From: Candidatus Borkfalkia ceftriaxoniphila | GTDB taxonomy: Bacteria; Bacillota; Clostridia; Christensenellales; Borkfalkiaceae | Direction of reading: 5' to 3' | DNA length: 64,000 nt | Assembly (NCBI RefSeq): GCF_004134775.1 | Contig: NZ_SDOZ01000002.1 | Location: 553,740-617,739, forward strand | Shown here: positions 8,200-17,334 of the stretch, piece after piece | How the letters are laid out: each line of letters begins with the position of its first letter | Position numbering within the stretch: position 1 is the stretch's first letter | Notes under the pieces: generated by a model | The model's input: only the letters and a program-made list of their open reading frames with translations | Told to the model about the DNA's origin: nothing | The model's database searches: none | Program-made: the position numbers and the translations under genes

Positions 8200-11100
8200 T
8201 CAATTTTTCTTCTTTTTGCGCACGATCAGCACGACGGCGACGCCCGCGCCGAGAACCGCCGCGCAGCCGACCACGATCAGTACGACGCCCAACGCAGTGA
8301 GTTTTTGACCGACGTATACGCGTTCGGTGATCGTTTTTTGCACTTTCTCCGTGGAATGGGTCAACTCCTGCTGATAATCCATCGTCGGATCGCCGTTTTT
8401 CTCCACCCACCGGATCTGATCCTGTACGCGCTGCTCGTCGGGATCGCCGAATTCGATCATCGGATTATCCGCCCCTAAAATCAGATCTGCGCCGTTGACC
8501 TTTTTCAAAGAAAGCACGCCCGGCGCGCTCTCGCTGCCCGTGCCGAATATACCGACAAACGTACCGTTATCGGGGAAATTGAAAGAGGAGAACGATCCCG
8601 CGATCTGCGTTCCGTTGACGTATAACGTCTTGGTCGCGTTGTCGAATTCGATCAGGAATCCGCCGTCGGCGGCAAATTTGCCGATGATCGTGGTCGGCGC
8701 GGCGGAGAGCGAATTCCATGCCGCGTTGTAGACGGAAACGGTGGAGCCGCCGTCCGTTATACGGATCGACAAAGCGGAAGTGATCGCGCCGCCCGGCAGG
8801 TTTCCCGCGCGCGTCGCGAGAGAGATTCGGACGCCGCCGTCCTTGGTAATGTTTTCGTTACAGGAAAAATATAGACTCAGATAACTTTTCGAAGAGTTCT
8901 GATTGAGCGCGCTGGCGGTGTACGACATCGGAATCTCGTACCACATACCCGCTTCGGTGCTGCGGAAGGTGAAATCCACGGATTTTTCGGACGCCGCGAC
9001 GCTGACGCCCGCGCTCATCCATTCGTCCAACTGAAAGTCGTCGACGATGGTCTCGCCTTCGGCATACTCACGCTCGTAATTGGGCACCGCGATGTAATAT
9101 TTCAAATCTTCTCCGCCCAGCGCCGTGACCGTGATATAAGTGCCTGCGCCGCCCGCAAGCCCCACGGAAAGTTTTGCGTTCAAGAACCGAAACGCCGCGC
9201 TCTTTAGATCGCCTTCCGCCGCGGCGCCGTTGCAAGACGCATGTTTTTCGTTTGCGGAAAAGGCGATCTCATACACGCCGTCCGCCGCTTTGGCAACTTT
9301 CGTACGGGCGAGCACTGCCTGTTCGGCGTTCAAAACTTCAAAGAGCATTCCGTCCGATTCGGCGGTAAGCCGCAAAAGGATCGTCAGATCGCGTTTATCT
9401 TCCGTCTGCCCGCTCAGCCGCACGGCCGCCGACGTCGCATTTTCCTCCATGCGGAGCGAAATTCTGAAATCTTTGACGTTATGCTTTACGGTATTGATAG
9501 AGAGGTCGGCGGCGTTGCCGTAGACCGCGTACTGCAGTTCGCCCTCTTTCGTCGCTGCGATCCGCAACCCGTCCGCGGCGTTCGAAATTTCCGCGGCGTC
9601 GGACCTCCAGTTTTCAGAATAGTCCACGTTGGGCGCCGCCGTATACGCGGGCAGTTCTTTGCCGTTGACGGACGTGAGCACGACCATACTGTTTTCGTAC
9701 TGTTGCGCATCCTCGAAAATACCGAACGCGATCTGCGCGTTGGAACTCTTAAAATGCGTAAAATCTTTATAACCGTTTGGATAGATCGCCGACGACTGCA
9801 CGGGGATCTCCACTCCGTTGATCTTCAGAGTGCGCGTCGCGTCATAATCCCATTCCAGAACGTACAGTCCCCTGTTCCTGACGTCGACGGGCACGTCGGA
9901 AACCGAGCCGAGCACAGGGAAACCGTTATCGGTATAACTGTACACGGTCGCGCCGTACGTGGTGAGCGAACCGAAATCTGTGATGCGGACCGCCAGCATC
10001 TGCCCGCCCGCGGCTTTCAGCACAAAGTCGACCCCGTCGATCTTATCGGGCGTGACGGCGTGCAGTTCGACGCGAAGATCGGAAATGCTGTCAAAGCCCT
10101 GTAAGGTGCTTTTTCCGTAATCAGAATAGATATATTTCTGCCAGCCCTTATCGGCGCCGCGCACCGCGACGCCGCCCTTGACGCAGGTCGGCACCGCGCC
10201 CTCGTTGCGCCAGTACAGTTCGTAATCGGGCTCTTTCGTTTCGTCCCAGTAATCCCATTCGGAAATATCCGCATCGATCTCGTCGCCCTGAAAGACTTCG
10301 CCGTTGATCTCCTTGACCAAAAGCCCCATCGTGCGGTCGGTTACCGTGACGTTTTCGAACTTGAAGAACAGATTCGAATAATCGTTGACGCTGCCGTCGC
10401 TTGCAGTCGAAAATCTGATCTCTGTCGATTCGGCGAGCACGGTGTCGTTCGTATTGTTCTTTACGGTCACGGTATCCCCGTCGATGAGAACAGAAATATC
10501 CAGTTCGCTCTGGTCGGGCGAAGTCACCCACACGTTTCCGCCGCCTGCGGAGATATTTTTATCCTGAAACAGGATCTGCCCCCAGCCGTTGCCGAATTCG
10601 CGGATCACCAGATCGCCGCCCACCGCCTGTAACACGATATTTCTGTTGTTGTTCCATTCGCTGCCGCCGACGACGTCCGCTTTCAGACGGAACGAATTCA
10701 TCTGAACGGGCGTATTATAGCCGATCGTATCGCTCCAGACGGCGTTGACGCCCGCTTTGTTGCCGATGAGAACGCCGTACGGCTGCCCGCGCATCACGAG
10801 TTTTTCGGTTGCATAGTTGCTGAATATGCCCGTAGGGTCGAAATCATCTCTCGGCACGGCAGGCTCCTCGGGGATCGCGCCGCTGATATAAATGCCCTGC
10901 TCATCCCCGCTCGTCTGAAAATTCGCATAATACAGCGAGCCCGCGGTGCCGTACTGAATGGAAAATTTAGTCAGGTTCGAAGCGTCGCCCGTAACTTTCA
11001 GCGTAACGGAGAGATCGTCGTAGGAGAGCGCGGCGGAAACGATCGTCGCGTCCGCGAGATTCACGCCGCTCAATTTTACGCTGTCGGATGTAATGACGCC

Positions 11101-11484
11101 CGCCTCGCCAGCGTAGTTGGTCCAGTTTCCGAGGTCGGCTTTCCGACCGCTCTCGGTCACGGAGGTGATCTCCACCCCCGCAGCCGCTCCGCTGCCCGTA
11201 AATACGTGCAGCGCGATATACGCATTGCCCGGCAGTACTTCGAACGCGCCCTCGTACAGCGAAGTAAACTCTTTGCCGTTCAAAGCAAAGCCCTTTCCCG
11301 CCGAATAACTTAAGGTGAGTTCAGCCGTACCCTCCAGAAAACCTGCGGGGAACGGTTCGTTTTCCGTAAGCGCCCCGTCCTTCGCGTGCGCCTCGAATAA
11401 GGGCAGCACGCCGCACAGCAATAAGGATATTGCCAACAGACAGCCGAGCAGGAATATTCCCGTTTTTTTCATGCGGATCGTCAT
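8200..11484 (-). CDS. Membrane-anchored multi-module surface protein (LamG-like repeats)
   Basis: 1094 residues. Seen: N-terminal signal peptide (hydrophobic from about 7 to 28, AHA cleavage), a C-terminal transmembrane helix (about 1064-1089) and a KKKKN stop-transfer tail, no LPXTG. Between them lie about five beta-rich modules of 170-200 residues, several ending alike (KEINGEVF, TSVNGKELP, TALGGEDL, KKVNGADL) before a short acidic linker. The pattern suggests concanavalin/laminin-G-like carbohydrate-binding folds. A coiled or helical stalk (QRVQDQIRWVEKNGD onward) precedes the membrane helix. No catalytic motif was recognised. A likely role is holding glycan at the cell surface near the importer. 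It starts 4 bp after the beta-helix lipoprotein gene. Confidence 0.7.
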   Translation of the reverse strand: MTIRMKKTGIFLLGCLLAISLLLCGVLPLFEAHAKDGALTENEPFPAGFLEGTAELTLSYSAGKGFALNGKEFTSLYEGAFEVLPGNAYIALHVFTGSGAAAGVEITSVTESGRKADLGNWTNYAGEAGVITSDSVKLSGVNLADATIVSAALSYDDLSVTLKVTGDASNLTKFSIQYGTAGSLYYANFQTSGDEQGIYISGAIPEEPAVPRDDFDPTGIFSNYATEKLVMRGQPYGVLIGNKAGVNAVWSDTIGYNTPVQMNSFRLKADVVGGSEWNNNRNIVLQAVGGDLVIREFGNGWGQILFQDKNISAGGGNVWVTSPDQSELDISVLIDGDTVTVKNNTNDTVLAESTEIRFSTASDGSVNDYSNLFFKFENVTVTDRTMGLLVKEINGEVFQGDEIDADISEWDYWDETKEPDYELYWRNEGAVPTCVKGGVAVRGADKGWQKYIYSDYGKSTLQGFDSISDLRVELHAVTPDKIDGVDFVLKAAGGQMLAVRITDFGSLTTYGATVYSYTDNGFPVLGSVSDVPVDVRNRGLYVLEWDYDATRTLKINGVEIPVQSSAIYPNGYKDFTHFKSSNAQIAFGIFEDAQQYENSMVVLTSVNGKELPAYTAAPNVDYSENWRSDAAEISNAADGLRIAATKEGELQYAVYGNAADLSINTVKHNVKDFRISLRMEENATSAAVRLSGQTEDKRDLTILLRLTAESDGMLFEVLNAEQAVLARTKVAKAADGVYEIAFSANEKHASCNGAAAEGDLKSAAFRFLNAKLSVGLAGGAGTYITVTALGGEDLKYYIAVPNYEREYAEGETIVDDFQLDEWMSAGVSVAASEKSVDFTFRSTEAGMWYEIPMSYTASALNQNSSKSYLSLYFSCNENITKDGGVRISLATRAGNLPGGAITSALSIRITDGGSTVSVYNAAWNSLSAAPTTIIGKFAADGGFLIEFDNATKTLYVNGTQIAGSFSSFNFPDNGTFVGIFGTGSESAPGVLSLKKVNGADLILGADNPMIEFGDPDEQRVQDQIRWVEKNGDPTMDYQQELTHSTEKVQKTITERVYVGQKLTALGVVLIVVGCAAVLGAGVAVVLIVRKKKKN

Positions 11485-11488
11485 GCGC

Positions 11489-14323
11489 TCAGTCCCCCTT
11501 TCTTCCCGTTTCGGGATAGACGTAATCTACATTGGTATCGAAACTGCTGATCACCTGCAGTTCGCCGATCTCTACCCGCCAGACACCGCTCGTGCCCGCG
11601 ACCGCGTTGGCGCCGTCCACGACGATTCGCACGTACCGCGCGTTCACCTCGATATCCGCAAAGACGAAATCGTTGGTCGCGCGGGCGGTCGTCGGCTTGA
11701 AATCTATGATCTTATCCACGCCGCCGCGCACATAGCCGCCCTCGCTGCTGAGCGCGCGTATCTTGCGCTGCGTCCACGTTTCTCCGTCTTCCGACGTATA
11801 CACGGTAAAGGATTTCGGGAGAAGATATCCGTATTCGGCGTTGTTCCACACACTCGCATCGAAACTGAGATTCTGCACGCCGTACATGCGCACTGCCGTA
11901 AGCGTGGTCACCGCGCCCAGATCGACCTGAAAGGCGAGATCGACCGACGATGAAGCCAAATCGATCGTGGAAAAACCGCGGTGGTAATCGTACATGGCGG
12001 AAAGTTCTCCGTCCGCCAGATATTTCGCGCTGTTGCCGCCGCTTTCGCTGACCAGTTCATCGCTCTTTACGAAATTCCCGCCGTCCATTTTCCCGATCTG
12101 CCACTCTTTGCCGTACGATTCCACGCCGTTCGCGGCAGGATCCGCGTCTTTGCCCGCTTTGAGCGTCGTACCGTCGGGGGCGTATATCCGATTGCTGTCC
12201 ATGTCCATGACGATACCGTAATACGTGACGTCGCGCGCCGTGTCGTACGTGCCGACCTTGTGTCCGTTCATCATGCTCTTGTCGCCCGCGACCTCGTACC
12301 CCGTCAGAAAGCCCTGCCCGTCGTAACTTTCGACGAATTTGCTGTTTCTGATGACGCCGAAATTCGCCTGCACATAGACGTTTCCGTCGCCGCCCGCGAC
12401 GATGTTCGGCGTAGGATAATCTTTGATCGCCTTGGAATGGTCGTTATACAGTCCCTTTCCCGTCAGCGTTTCCTTACTGAAGATCCCGTTGTTTTCCATG
12501 ACGACGTTATCCACCACGCAGCCGCGGTTGACGCCGCCCCAGCCGTTGTTTCCGCCGTAAAACAGAATGGCGGGGCCTTCGTTATCGTGTATGTAACTGT
12601 CTTTCAAAGTGACGTTGATATTGCCCGATTCGAAATCGAATCCCTCTCCGTCGGGACCGCCGTTGAGTAAAGTCCCCGAAAATTCGCTGTTCTGCACGAC
12701 GAATTCTTCGCACATGGAGAGTTGGCACGCCGCGACGCCCCAGTACATTCCTTTGACGCCCGTGCCCGTGATCACGGCGTTGTCGATAAGGCCGTCGTAC
12801 GCGCCGTACATCATGATGCCGCCGCTTCGGATGCTGTCTGCGATCTTTACGTTTTTCACCGTGACCGCACTGAGCGAGCGCGTATGGAACACGTCTAAAT
12901 GCCCGCTGTTGGCGTTGGTCTGGTTAAAGAATCCCGCCTGTGCGTGCAAACCCTTGGAAACGTCGCCGAGATCTACGAGCGCGTTGTCGATGCCCGTATC
13001 GCAGCGCGTAAATTCGCAGTCGGAAATGCGGATATCTTCGATATACGTATTCAGCGTATCGCCTTCCCCTGCATAGGGCGACTGGATATTTTTGCCGTCC
13101 GCGCGCGTGCCCCACGTGCCGTATTTCTGTCCCCCCTTCACGAGATTGAAACCGTAGGCGGTAAAATGTATGCCCGCGCCGAAACTCATGTCGGGATACT
13201 TGATCAGCCCGCTCTGCGAAGTCACTTCGGGCGCCTGAATGTCGGTAAAGACGCAGTTCTGCACGTAAATGCCCTTCAATGCGTCGAAACGGTAGGTCTG
13301 CATATCGATATTCCGCAGATCGGAAACCACGTAGATCCCCGCGACGGAATGCGCGAACGCAACGTCCGCGATTTTATAATAGTCGTTGTTGTAAATCTTG
13401 ATGCCGTAACCCGCTCCCAAACCCGCGTTGATGACGGGCAGTTCCCCTTCCCCGTAAGAGGAAATGAGGATCGGTTTTTCCTTGGTTCCGTCGCCCACGG
13501 GCTGCAGAGATTCGCCCGTCCAGGTATCGCCGCGTTTCAACAGCAGTTCGCTCCCCGCCACGAATTGCATGCGGTTCGCGCGGTTGAGCGTTTTCCACGC
13601 CGTTTCGGGGGACAGCCCGTCGTTCGCGTCGTCGCCCGAAGAGGAACTCACGTAATACTTGACCGCCCGGGCACGTTCGTAGCCCTGATTGTGATAATCG
13701 TCGAAATACGCGTCCATTTCCGAAAGACACAGGCTGAATTTATGCTCCGCCGCCCCCAGTTCGGTCGCGACCAGACGGATATAGCGCGCCGACTGCGCCG
13801 CGATGCGGAACACCGCAGTTTCCGCAGGGACGGGATAATCGCTTCTCGCTGCGACGATCGTCCAGTTGCTCATATCGTTGGACAACTCTATGTAGAACGA
13901 TTTGGGAAAGCCCGTCGTACCGCCGTCTTTGTCCTTTGCGGGGGAAATCTGGATACGGTCGATGAACTTGCTCTTCTGCATATCCGCCGTAACTATGACC
14001 TTTTGCGCCGCGTCGGCGTACGCCGAAGACTGATAGACGGTGCTTTCGTCAAGATCGTTGAGATGAAACAGCGTATTGTCGGGATCGTCGTTCGAAGAGA
14101 AACGCGTTCCGCGGTTATGCCCGTTCCTGCTCTCGACCGCGCGCACGGAATCGGTATAATCGAAGTTCTTTTCCAGTCTGTCATATGCGGCGATCTGCAC
14201 GTTGTATTTATCCATCTCATCCTCCACGATTTTGTCCCGATCCTCGTACAGCGCGGTACAGGCGGAAAATCCGAACGTCGCCAGAAACAGCAGCAATAAA
14301 ATGAATATCGTCTTTTTTCTCAT
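11489..14323 (-). CDS. Lipoprotein with right-handed beta-helix flanked by discoidin-like domains
   Basis: 944 residues. Seen: signal peptide with lipobox (FGFSAC, Cys about residue 22); a discoidin/F5-8C-like domain at roughly 60-210 (ending SARYIRLVATELG and SLCLSEMDAYF); YYVSSSSGDDANDGLSPETA at about 228, the usual entry to secreted parallel beta-helix proteins; beta-helix coils to about 690 (repeated 'NVVMENNGIF', 'GVIRNSKFVE' type turns); and a second discoidin-like domain at about 760-930 (ARYVRIVVDGANAV). Such proteins are often polysaccharide lyases or glycosidases, but no catalytic residues can be assigned from sequence alone. It starts directly after the LplA-type gene (5 bp), so it is in the same operon and probably acts at the cell surface. 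Confidence 0.75.
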   Translation of the reverse strand: MRKKTIFILLLLFLATFGFSACTALYEDRDKIVEDEMDKYNVQIAAYDRLEKNFDYTDSVRAVESRNGHNRGTRFSSNDDPDNTLFHLNDLDESTVYQSSAYADAAQKVIVTADMQKSKFIDRIQISPAKDKDGGTTGFPKSFYIELSNDMSNWTIVAARSDYPVPAETAVFRIAAQSARYIRLVATELGAAEHKFSLCLSEMDAYFDDYHNQGYERARAVKYYVSSSSGDDANDGLSPETAWKTLNRANRMQFVAGSELLLKRGDTWTGESLQPVGDGTKEKPILISSYGEGELPVINAGLGAGYGIKIYNNDYYKIADVAFAHSVAGIYVVSDLRNIDMQTYRFDALKGIYVQNCVFTDIQAPEVTSQSGLIKYPDMSFGAGIHFTAYGFNLVKGGQKYGTWGTRADGKNIQSPYAGEGDTLNTYIEDIRISDCEFTRCDTGIDNALVDLGDVSKGLHAQAGFFNQTNANSGHLDVFHTRSLSAVTVKNVKIADSIRSGGIMMYGAYDGLIDNAVITGTGVKGMYWGVAACQLSMCEEFVVQNSEFSGTLLNGGPDGEGFDFESGNINVTLKDSYIHDNEGPAILFYGGNNGWGGVNRGCVVDNVVMENNGIFSKETLTGKGLYNDHSKAIKDYPTPNIVAGGDGNVYVQANFGVIRNSKFVESYDGQGFLTGYEVAGDKSMMNGHKVGTYDTARDVTYYGIVMDMDSNRIYAPDGTTLKAGKDADPAANGVESYGKEWQIGKMDGGNFVKSDELVSESGGNSAKYLADGELSAMYDYHRGFSTIDLASSSVDLAFQVDLGAVTTLTAVRMYGVQNLSFDASVWNNAEYGYLLPKSFTVYTSEDGETWTQRKIRALSSEGGYVRGGVDKIIDFKPTTARATNDFVFADIEVNARYVRIVVDGANAVAGTSGVWRVEIGELQVISSFDTNVDYVYPETGRKGD

Positions 14324-14328
14324 TTCCC

Positions 14329-16053
14329 TTACCCGTTGATCTCCTTCAGAATTTTATCCCCGCCGTTCTTGTGCCAGTCGGAGGTGAATTTCGTAAACGC
14401 CTGGTCGATCTGCGAAAGGTCGTATTCGCAGATCATCTTCGTCATCGCCACGTTTTCGATCTGCAAATTCAGAATGTTATTGAACAGGACCATAGATTCC
14501 GTCGGCGCACTCATGAACGCGTTTACCGTGGTCGACTTGTACTCTTTACAGGCAAGCACGCCGCCTTCGGGCCCGTAGATCATGCGCCACACCCAACTGT
14601 TGAGCCGATCCGTCTGCGTTTCGGCCTTTTTGGTGATCAGATCGTAATAATACTTTTCCTGCCCTACGAGTTCCGACACCTTGGACGCATCCTCTAACGC
14701 CGCCGTGATTTTCGTCGCCATGGTCGCATTTTTCGTCGGATCGTCCAAAATGACGGGGAGCCAGTTGTAGATCATGCGCGACGCGTACTTTTCACTCTCG
14801 CTCAGTTGTCTGTACGCGACGCTGTAAGGGTGATAATATCCCGTTCCTTCTTCTTCGCTCGATTCCAGATTGGAACCTTCGACCAGATAATTCATCAAAA
14901 TGATCATCGCTTCGGGATTCGGATAGTTCACGTTGACTACATAGTAGCGCTCGGGCGCCGCGTCATTGATGGGTGATATTTCCACGCCGTCTACGCTCGG
15001 GATCGGGCAGGCGATCCAGTCGGCTTCGGAAAGCCCCGGATTCGTGCCGCCCTCCTTGAGCCCGATCACGCCCTGAATCTGGGTGGCGAGCGGCGCCCAA
15101 TACGCGTCGATGAACACGCCGTATTTTCCCTGTCCGCCTTCCGCGGCGATCGAAGCGCTGTCCTGCGTCGCCCAGTCGCGGCGCAGAATGCCGTCCGCCT
15201 GATATTTGTTCAACGTTGTCACACCGTCCTTCATCTCTTTATCCAGACTGCCGTAGCGCAGGCTGCCGTCCTGATTTTTCAGATAAATGCCGGGATAGGC
15301 GCCGTGCGCGTTCATGATCCCGCGATAGGGGCTCGCTCCCGAAAATTCCTTGTACAGCGCGAGCGGATAGGTGCCTTTGACGCCCGTCTGCTGTTCGATC
15401 TTCGACTGATTTTCTTTAAAAGAATAGAGAAGATCTTCCAATTCTTCGTACGTCTGCGGCTGCAAGCCGCCCTCTGCGTTCGTCCAGCCGCAAATTTCCA
15501 CCCAGTCTTTTCGGATCCACAGAATGGGGATACCTTCGATATCCGATTTTGGCTCGGGGATCCCATATAGTTTCCCGTCCACCGTTCCGAGATTTTTATA
15601 CAGTCCGTCGTTAGATTCGATCAGCCGTTTTAAGGTCGGCGACGCCAACTTTTCGTAAACTTCGGTCAGATCCGCGAGTTGTCCCGCCTCGACTGCGCTG
15701 TCGAAACAGGTCGCGTCCATCGCAGTCACGTCGGGCAGTTCGTCGCTCGCCTGCAACATCGCCACTTTGTCGAAAAACGATTGCCCATAGGCGGTCGTAA
15801 AAGTGGGTTTGAGCCGAATGTTCGTAAATTCCGCGACCAGATCGTACATTTCGTTGTCCGAAGGCGTCTGCCCGACGGGGAACTGTTTTTCGTCGGAAAC
15901 CCATTGTCCGACGTTCATCGTAAGCGGTTCGGAATACTTATGAAAATAGGACGTCACGTCGTCGTCCACGCCGGGATTCTTGTTTTCGCCGCATCCGACC
16001 ATTCCCGATAAAGCCAAAAGCAACGCCGTCAGCAAAATCACAATTTTTTTCAC
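14329..16053 (-). CDS. LplA-type extracellular sugar-binding lipoprotein
   Basis: 574 residues; GTG start at 16053 with GGAGG 7 nt upstream. Signal peptide with lipobox SGMVGC (Cys about 21). The size, the early MNVGQWVSDEKQFPVG region and the C-terminal FTKFTSDWHKNGGDKILKE are typical of the large LplA/YtcQ family of oligosaccharide-binding proteins, which deliver ligand to LplB/LplC permeases. It is the first gene of the operon that continues through the beta-helix protein, surface protein, unassigned enzyme, permeases and GH78-like enzyme. Transcription starts about 80 nt upstream at a TTGAAA-17-TATATT promoter next to a perfect palindrome. Ligand unknown; a rhamnose-containing oligosaccharide is suggested by the GH78-like gene. 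Confidence 0.9.
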   Translation of the reverse strand: MKKIVILLTALLLALSGMVGCGENKNPGVDDDVTSYFHKYSEPLTMNVGQWVSDEKQFPVGQTPSDNEMYDLVAEFTNIRLKPTFTTAYGQSFFDKVAMLQASDELPDVTAMDATCFDSAVEAGQLADLTEVYEKLASPTLKRLIESNDGLYKNLGTVDGKLYGIPEPKSDIEGIPILWIRKDWVEICGWTNAEGGLQPQTYEELEDLLYSFKENQSKIEQQTGVKGTYPLALYKEFSGASPYRGIMNAHGAYPGIYLKNQDGSLRYGSLDKEMKDGVTTLNKYQADGILRRDWATQDSASIAAEGGQGKYGVFIDAYWAPLATQIQGVIGLKEGGTNPGLSEADWIACPIPSVDGVEISPINDAAPERYYVVNVNYPNPEAMIILMNYLVEGSNLESSEEEGTGYYHPYSVAYRQLSESEKYASRMIYNWLPVILDDPTKNATMATKITAALEDASKVSELVGQEKYYYDLITKKAETQTDRLNSWVWRMIYGPEGGVLACKEYKSTTVNAFMSAPTESMVLFNNILNLQIENVAMTKMICEYDLSQIDQAFTKFTSDWHKNGGDKILKEING

Positions 16054-16085
16054 GATTTACCTCCAAATCATAATCTTTCTATTTT

Positions 16086-16111
16086 AAATGCAGAAATCAT
16101 TCGCTGCATTT
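16086..16111. repeat. Inverted repeat in the glycan-operon leader
   Basis: AAATGCAG and CTGCATTT arms of 8 bp around a 10-nt loop, extendable outward by A/T pairs with one unpaired base. It lies between the predicted transcription start (about 16134) and the GTG of the LplA-type gene, so it could be an RNA hairpin or an operator half-site pair. Function unknown. Confidence 0.5.
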
Positions 16112-16140
16112 TAAAATTCCGTTATCGTTATTCCATTAAA

Positions 16141-16169
16141 AATATAGCATGCCCGCGCGCCTATTTCAA
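16141..16169 (-). promoter_or_regulatory. Promoter of the GH78/LplABC glycan operon
   Basis: On the minus strand TTGAAA (16169-16164), 17-bp spacer, TATATT (16146-16141). It points toward the LplA-type gene and is back-to-back with the regulator promoter, with the 17-bp palindrome between. Confidence 0.7.
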
Positions 16170-16199
16170 GGCGGTCAAAACAATAAATTTTCTCAAATT

Positions 16200-16216
16200 T
16201 GTATTATAATAATACA
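16200..16216. promoter_or_regulatory. Probable operator: perfect 17-bp palindrome
   Basis: TGTATTAT-A-ATAATACA is a perfect inverted repeat about a central A. It lies 3 bp from the -35 of the regulator promoter and about 30 bp upstream of the -35 of the glycan operon. Placement between divergent promoters beside a GntR-LacI hybrid regulator gene makes it the best candidate binding site for that regulator. It differs from the published AraR site, as expected if this is another subgroup. Binding is inferred. Confidence 0.7.
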
Positions 16217-16219
16217 GGC

Positions 16220-16248
16220 TTGACAGTACAATTCCGATATGATATACT
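16220..16248 (+). promoter_or_regulatory. Promoter of the GntR-LacI regulator gene (leaderless geometry)
   Basis: TTGACA (16220-16225), 17-bp spacer, TATACT (16243-16248), a near-consensus sigma-A promoter. Only 6 bp separate the -10 from the ATG at 16255, so the transcript should begin at or next to the start codon. Confidence 0.8.
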
Positions 16249-16254
16249 GTCGAC

Positions 16255-17316
16255 ATGGGTGCGATGAAAAGCAAATCGGAACAACTGGAAGAATATCTGC
16301 TTTCGGAGATACGGAACCGCGTATATAAGGCGGGCGACAAATTACCTTCGGAAACCAGATTGCAGCAGAAATTCGGGATCAGCAGAGTCACGATCCGGAA
16401 CTCTTTGAAAAAACTGACGGACCAGGGATATATTTATTCCGTAAAAGGGTGCGGTTGGTTCGTCAGCGGATCGATCAGCGAACGTTTGTATCAATCGCCG
16501 CAAAACGACGCCTTGAAAAAGATCGGGATCGTATTTCCGCATAAGATAGAATTTTTCAAAAGTTTATATACGTTTCTGCAGACCGAATGCAAGAGCAACG
16601 GTTTTCAATGGGAATTTTTCTTTAACACTTCCATTCAGAGCGAAAAAAACGCCTTCGATTTTTTCGTAAAAGAAAAATTCGACGCCGTGATCCTGTCGCC
16701 GAACCGTGAATATTTTGACAATACATACAAAAACTTTGAAATTCTGTATCGGAACAAAATGCCCTTTATCATGATCGGAAAACCGCCGAATAATATTTTT
16801 TGCAACGCCGTATATTACGACGATATTGCGGGGTGTATTTCTCTCGTAAGAGAATTATATTACCGAAAATGTAAAAATATCATTCACGTGACCTCATTGT
16901 ACTGCGACCAGGAAGCCGTGCGCGAACGCCGCGAAGGTTATATTTACGGCATGAAAAAATTTTACCCGAACAGTCCGCATCTGATCCTGAACGTGAATAT
17001 CTCCAATTTCAAGCAGGATTTCAGCGGTTTTATCGAAAATTTCGAGGGAAGGCTCGGTATCATCCTGCACGACAATGCCGAATATCCCTCCATTCACGCC
17101 ATTTTGCAAAGTTACGCGCAGGAAAAAGATATCGTTTTAGTGGGATTCAACGCCCCGCCCGAGATGAAAGGCAAAGAAAAAATTTCCAGCATCGAACACA
17201 ATATTTCGCAGTTGGCGCAAAAATCCGTAGACCTTTTGTCCTATAATTTTTTCAATAAAACTTCCGCGGAAGAAATCCGCCATGTGGTTTTGAAACCGCA
17301 GATATTCATACGATGA
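16255..17316 (+). CDS. GntR-LacI hybrid transcriptional regulator (AraR-like)
   Basis: 353 residues. Seen: N-terminal winged helix of the GntR type at about 5-75 (EQLEEYLLSEIRNRVYKAGD, then LPSETRLQQKFGISRVTIRN and the wing GYIYSVKGCGWFV), then a periplasmic-binding/LacI-type effector domain from about 95 (KIGIVFPHKIEF, NREYFDNTYKNF, IMIGKPPN, CISLVRELYYRKCKNIIHVTS) to the end. This hybrid architecture is that of arabinose repressor AraR and relatives, which release DNA on binding a sugar. It is divergent from the glycan operon and next to a perfect palindrome, so it very probably represses that operon and itself. There is no Shine-Dalgarno before the ATG, in keeping with the promoter spacing. 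Effector unknown. Confidence 0.88.
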   Translation: MGAMKSKSEQLEEYLLSEIRNRVYKAGDKLPSETRLQQKFGISRVTIRNSLKKLTDQGYIYSVKGCGWFVSGSISERLYQSPQNDALKKIGIVFPHKIEFFKSLYTFLQTECKSNGFQWEFFFNTSIQSEKNAFDFFVKEKFDAVILSPNREYFDNTYKNFEILYRNKMPFIMIGKPPNNIFCNAVYYDDIAGCISLVRELYYRKCKNIIHVTSLYCDQEAVRERREGYIYGMKKFYPNSPHLILNVNISNFKQDFSGFIENFEGRLGIILHDNAEYPSIHAILQSYAQEKDIVLVGFNAPPEMKGKEKISSIEHNISQLAQKSVDLLSYNFFNKTSAEEIRHVVLKPQIFIR

Positions 17317-17334
17317 ATCGGAAGGAGGCAAATC

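Noticed and set aside
12899..14299. 466-codon open frame on the plus strand
   Set aside because: Antisense to the beta-helix lipoprotein; Arg/His-rich composition typical of a shadow frame, no ribosome site.
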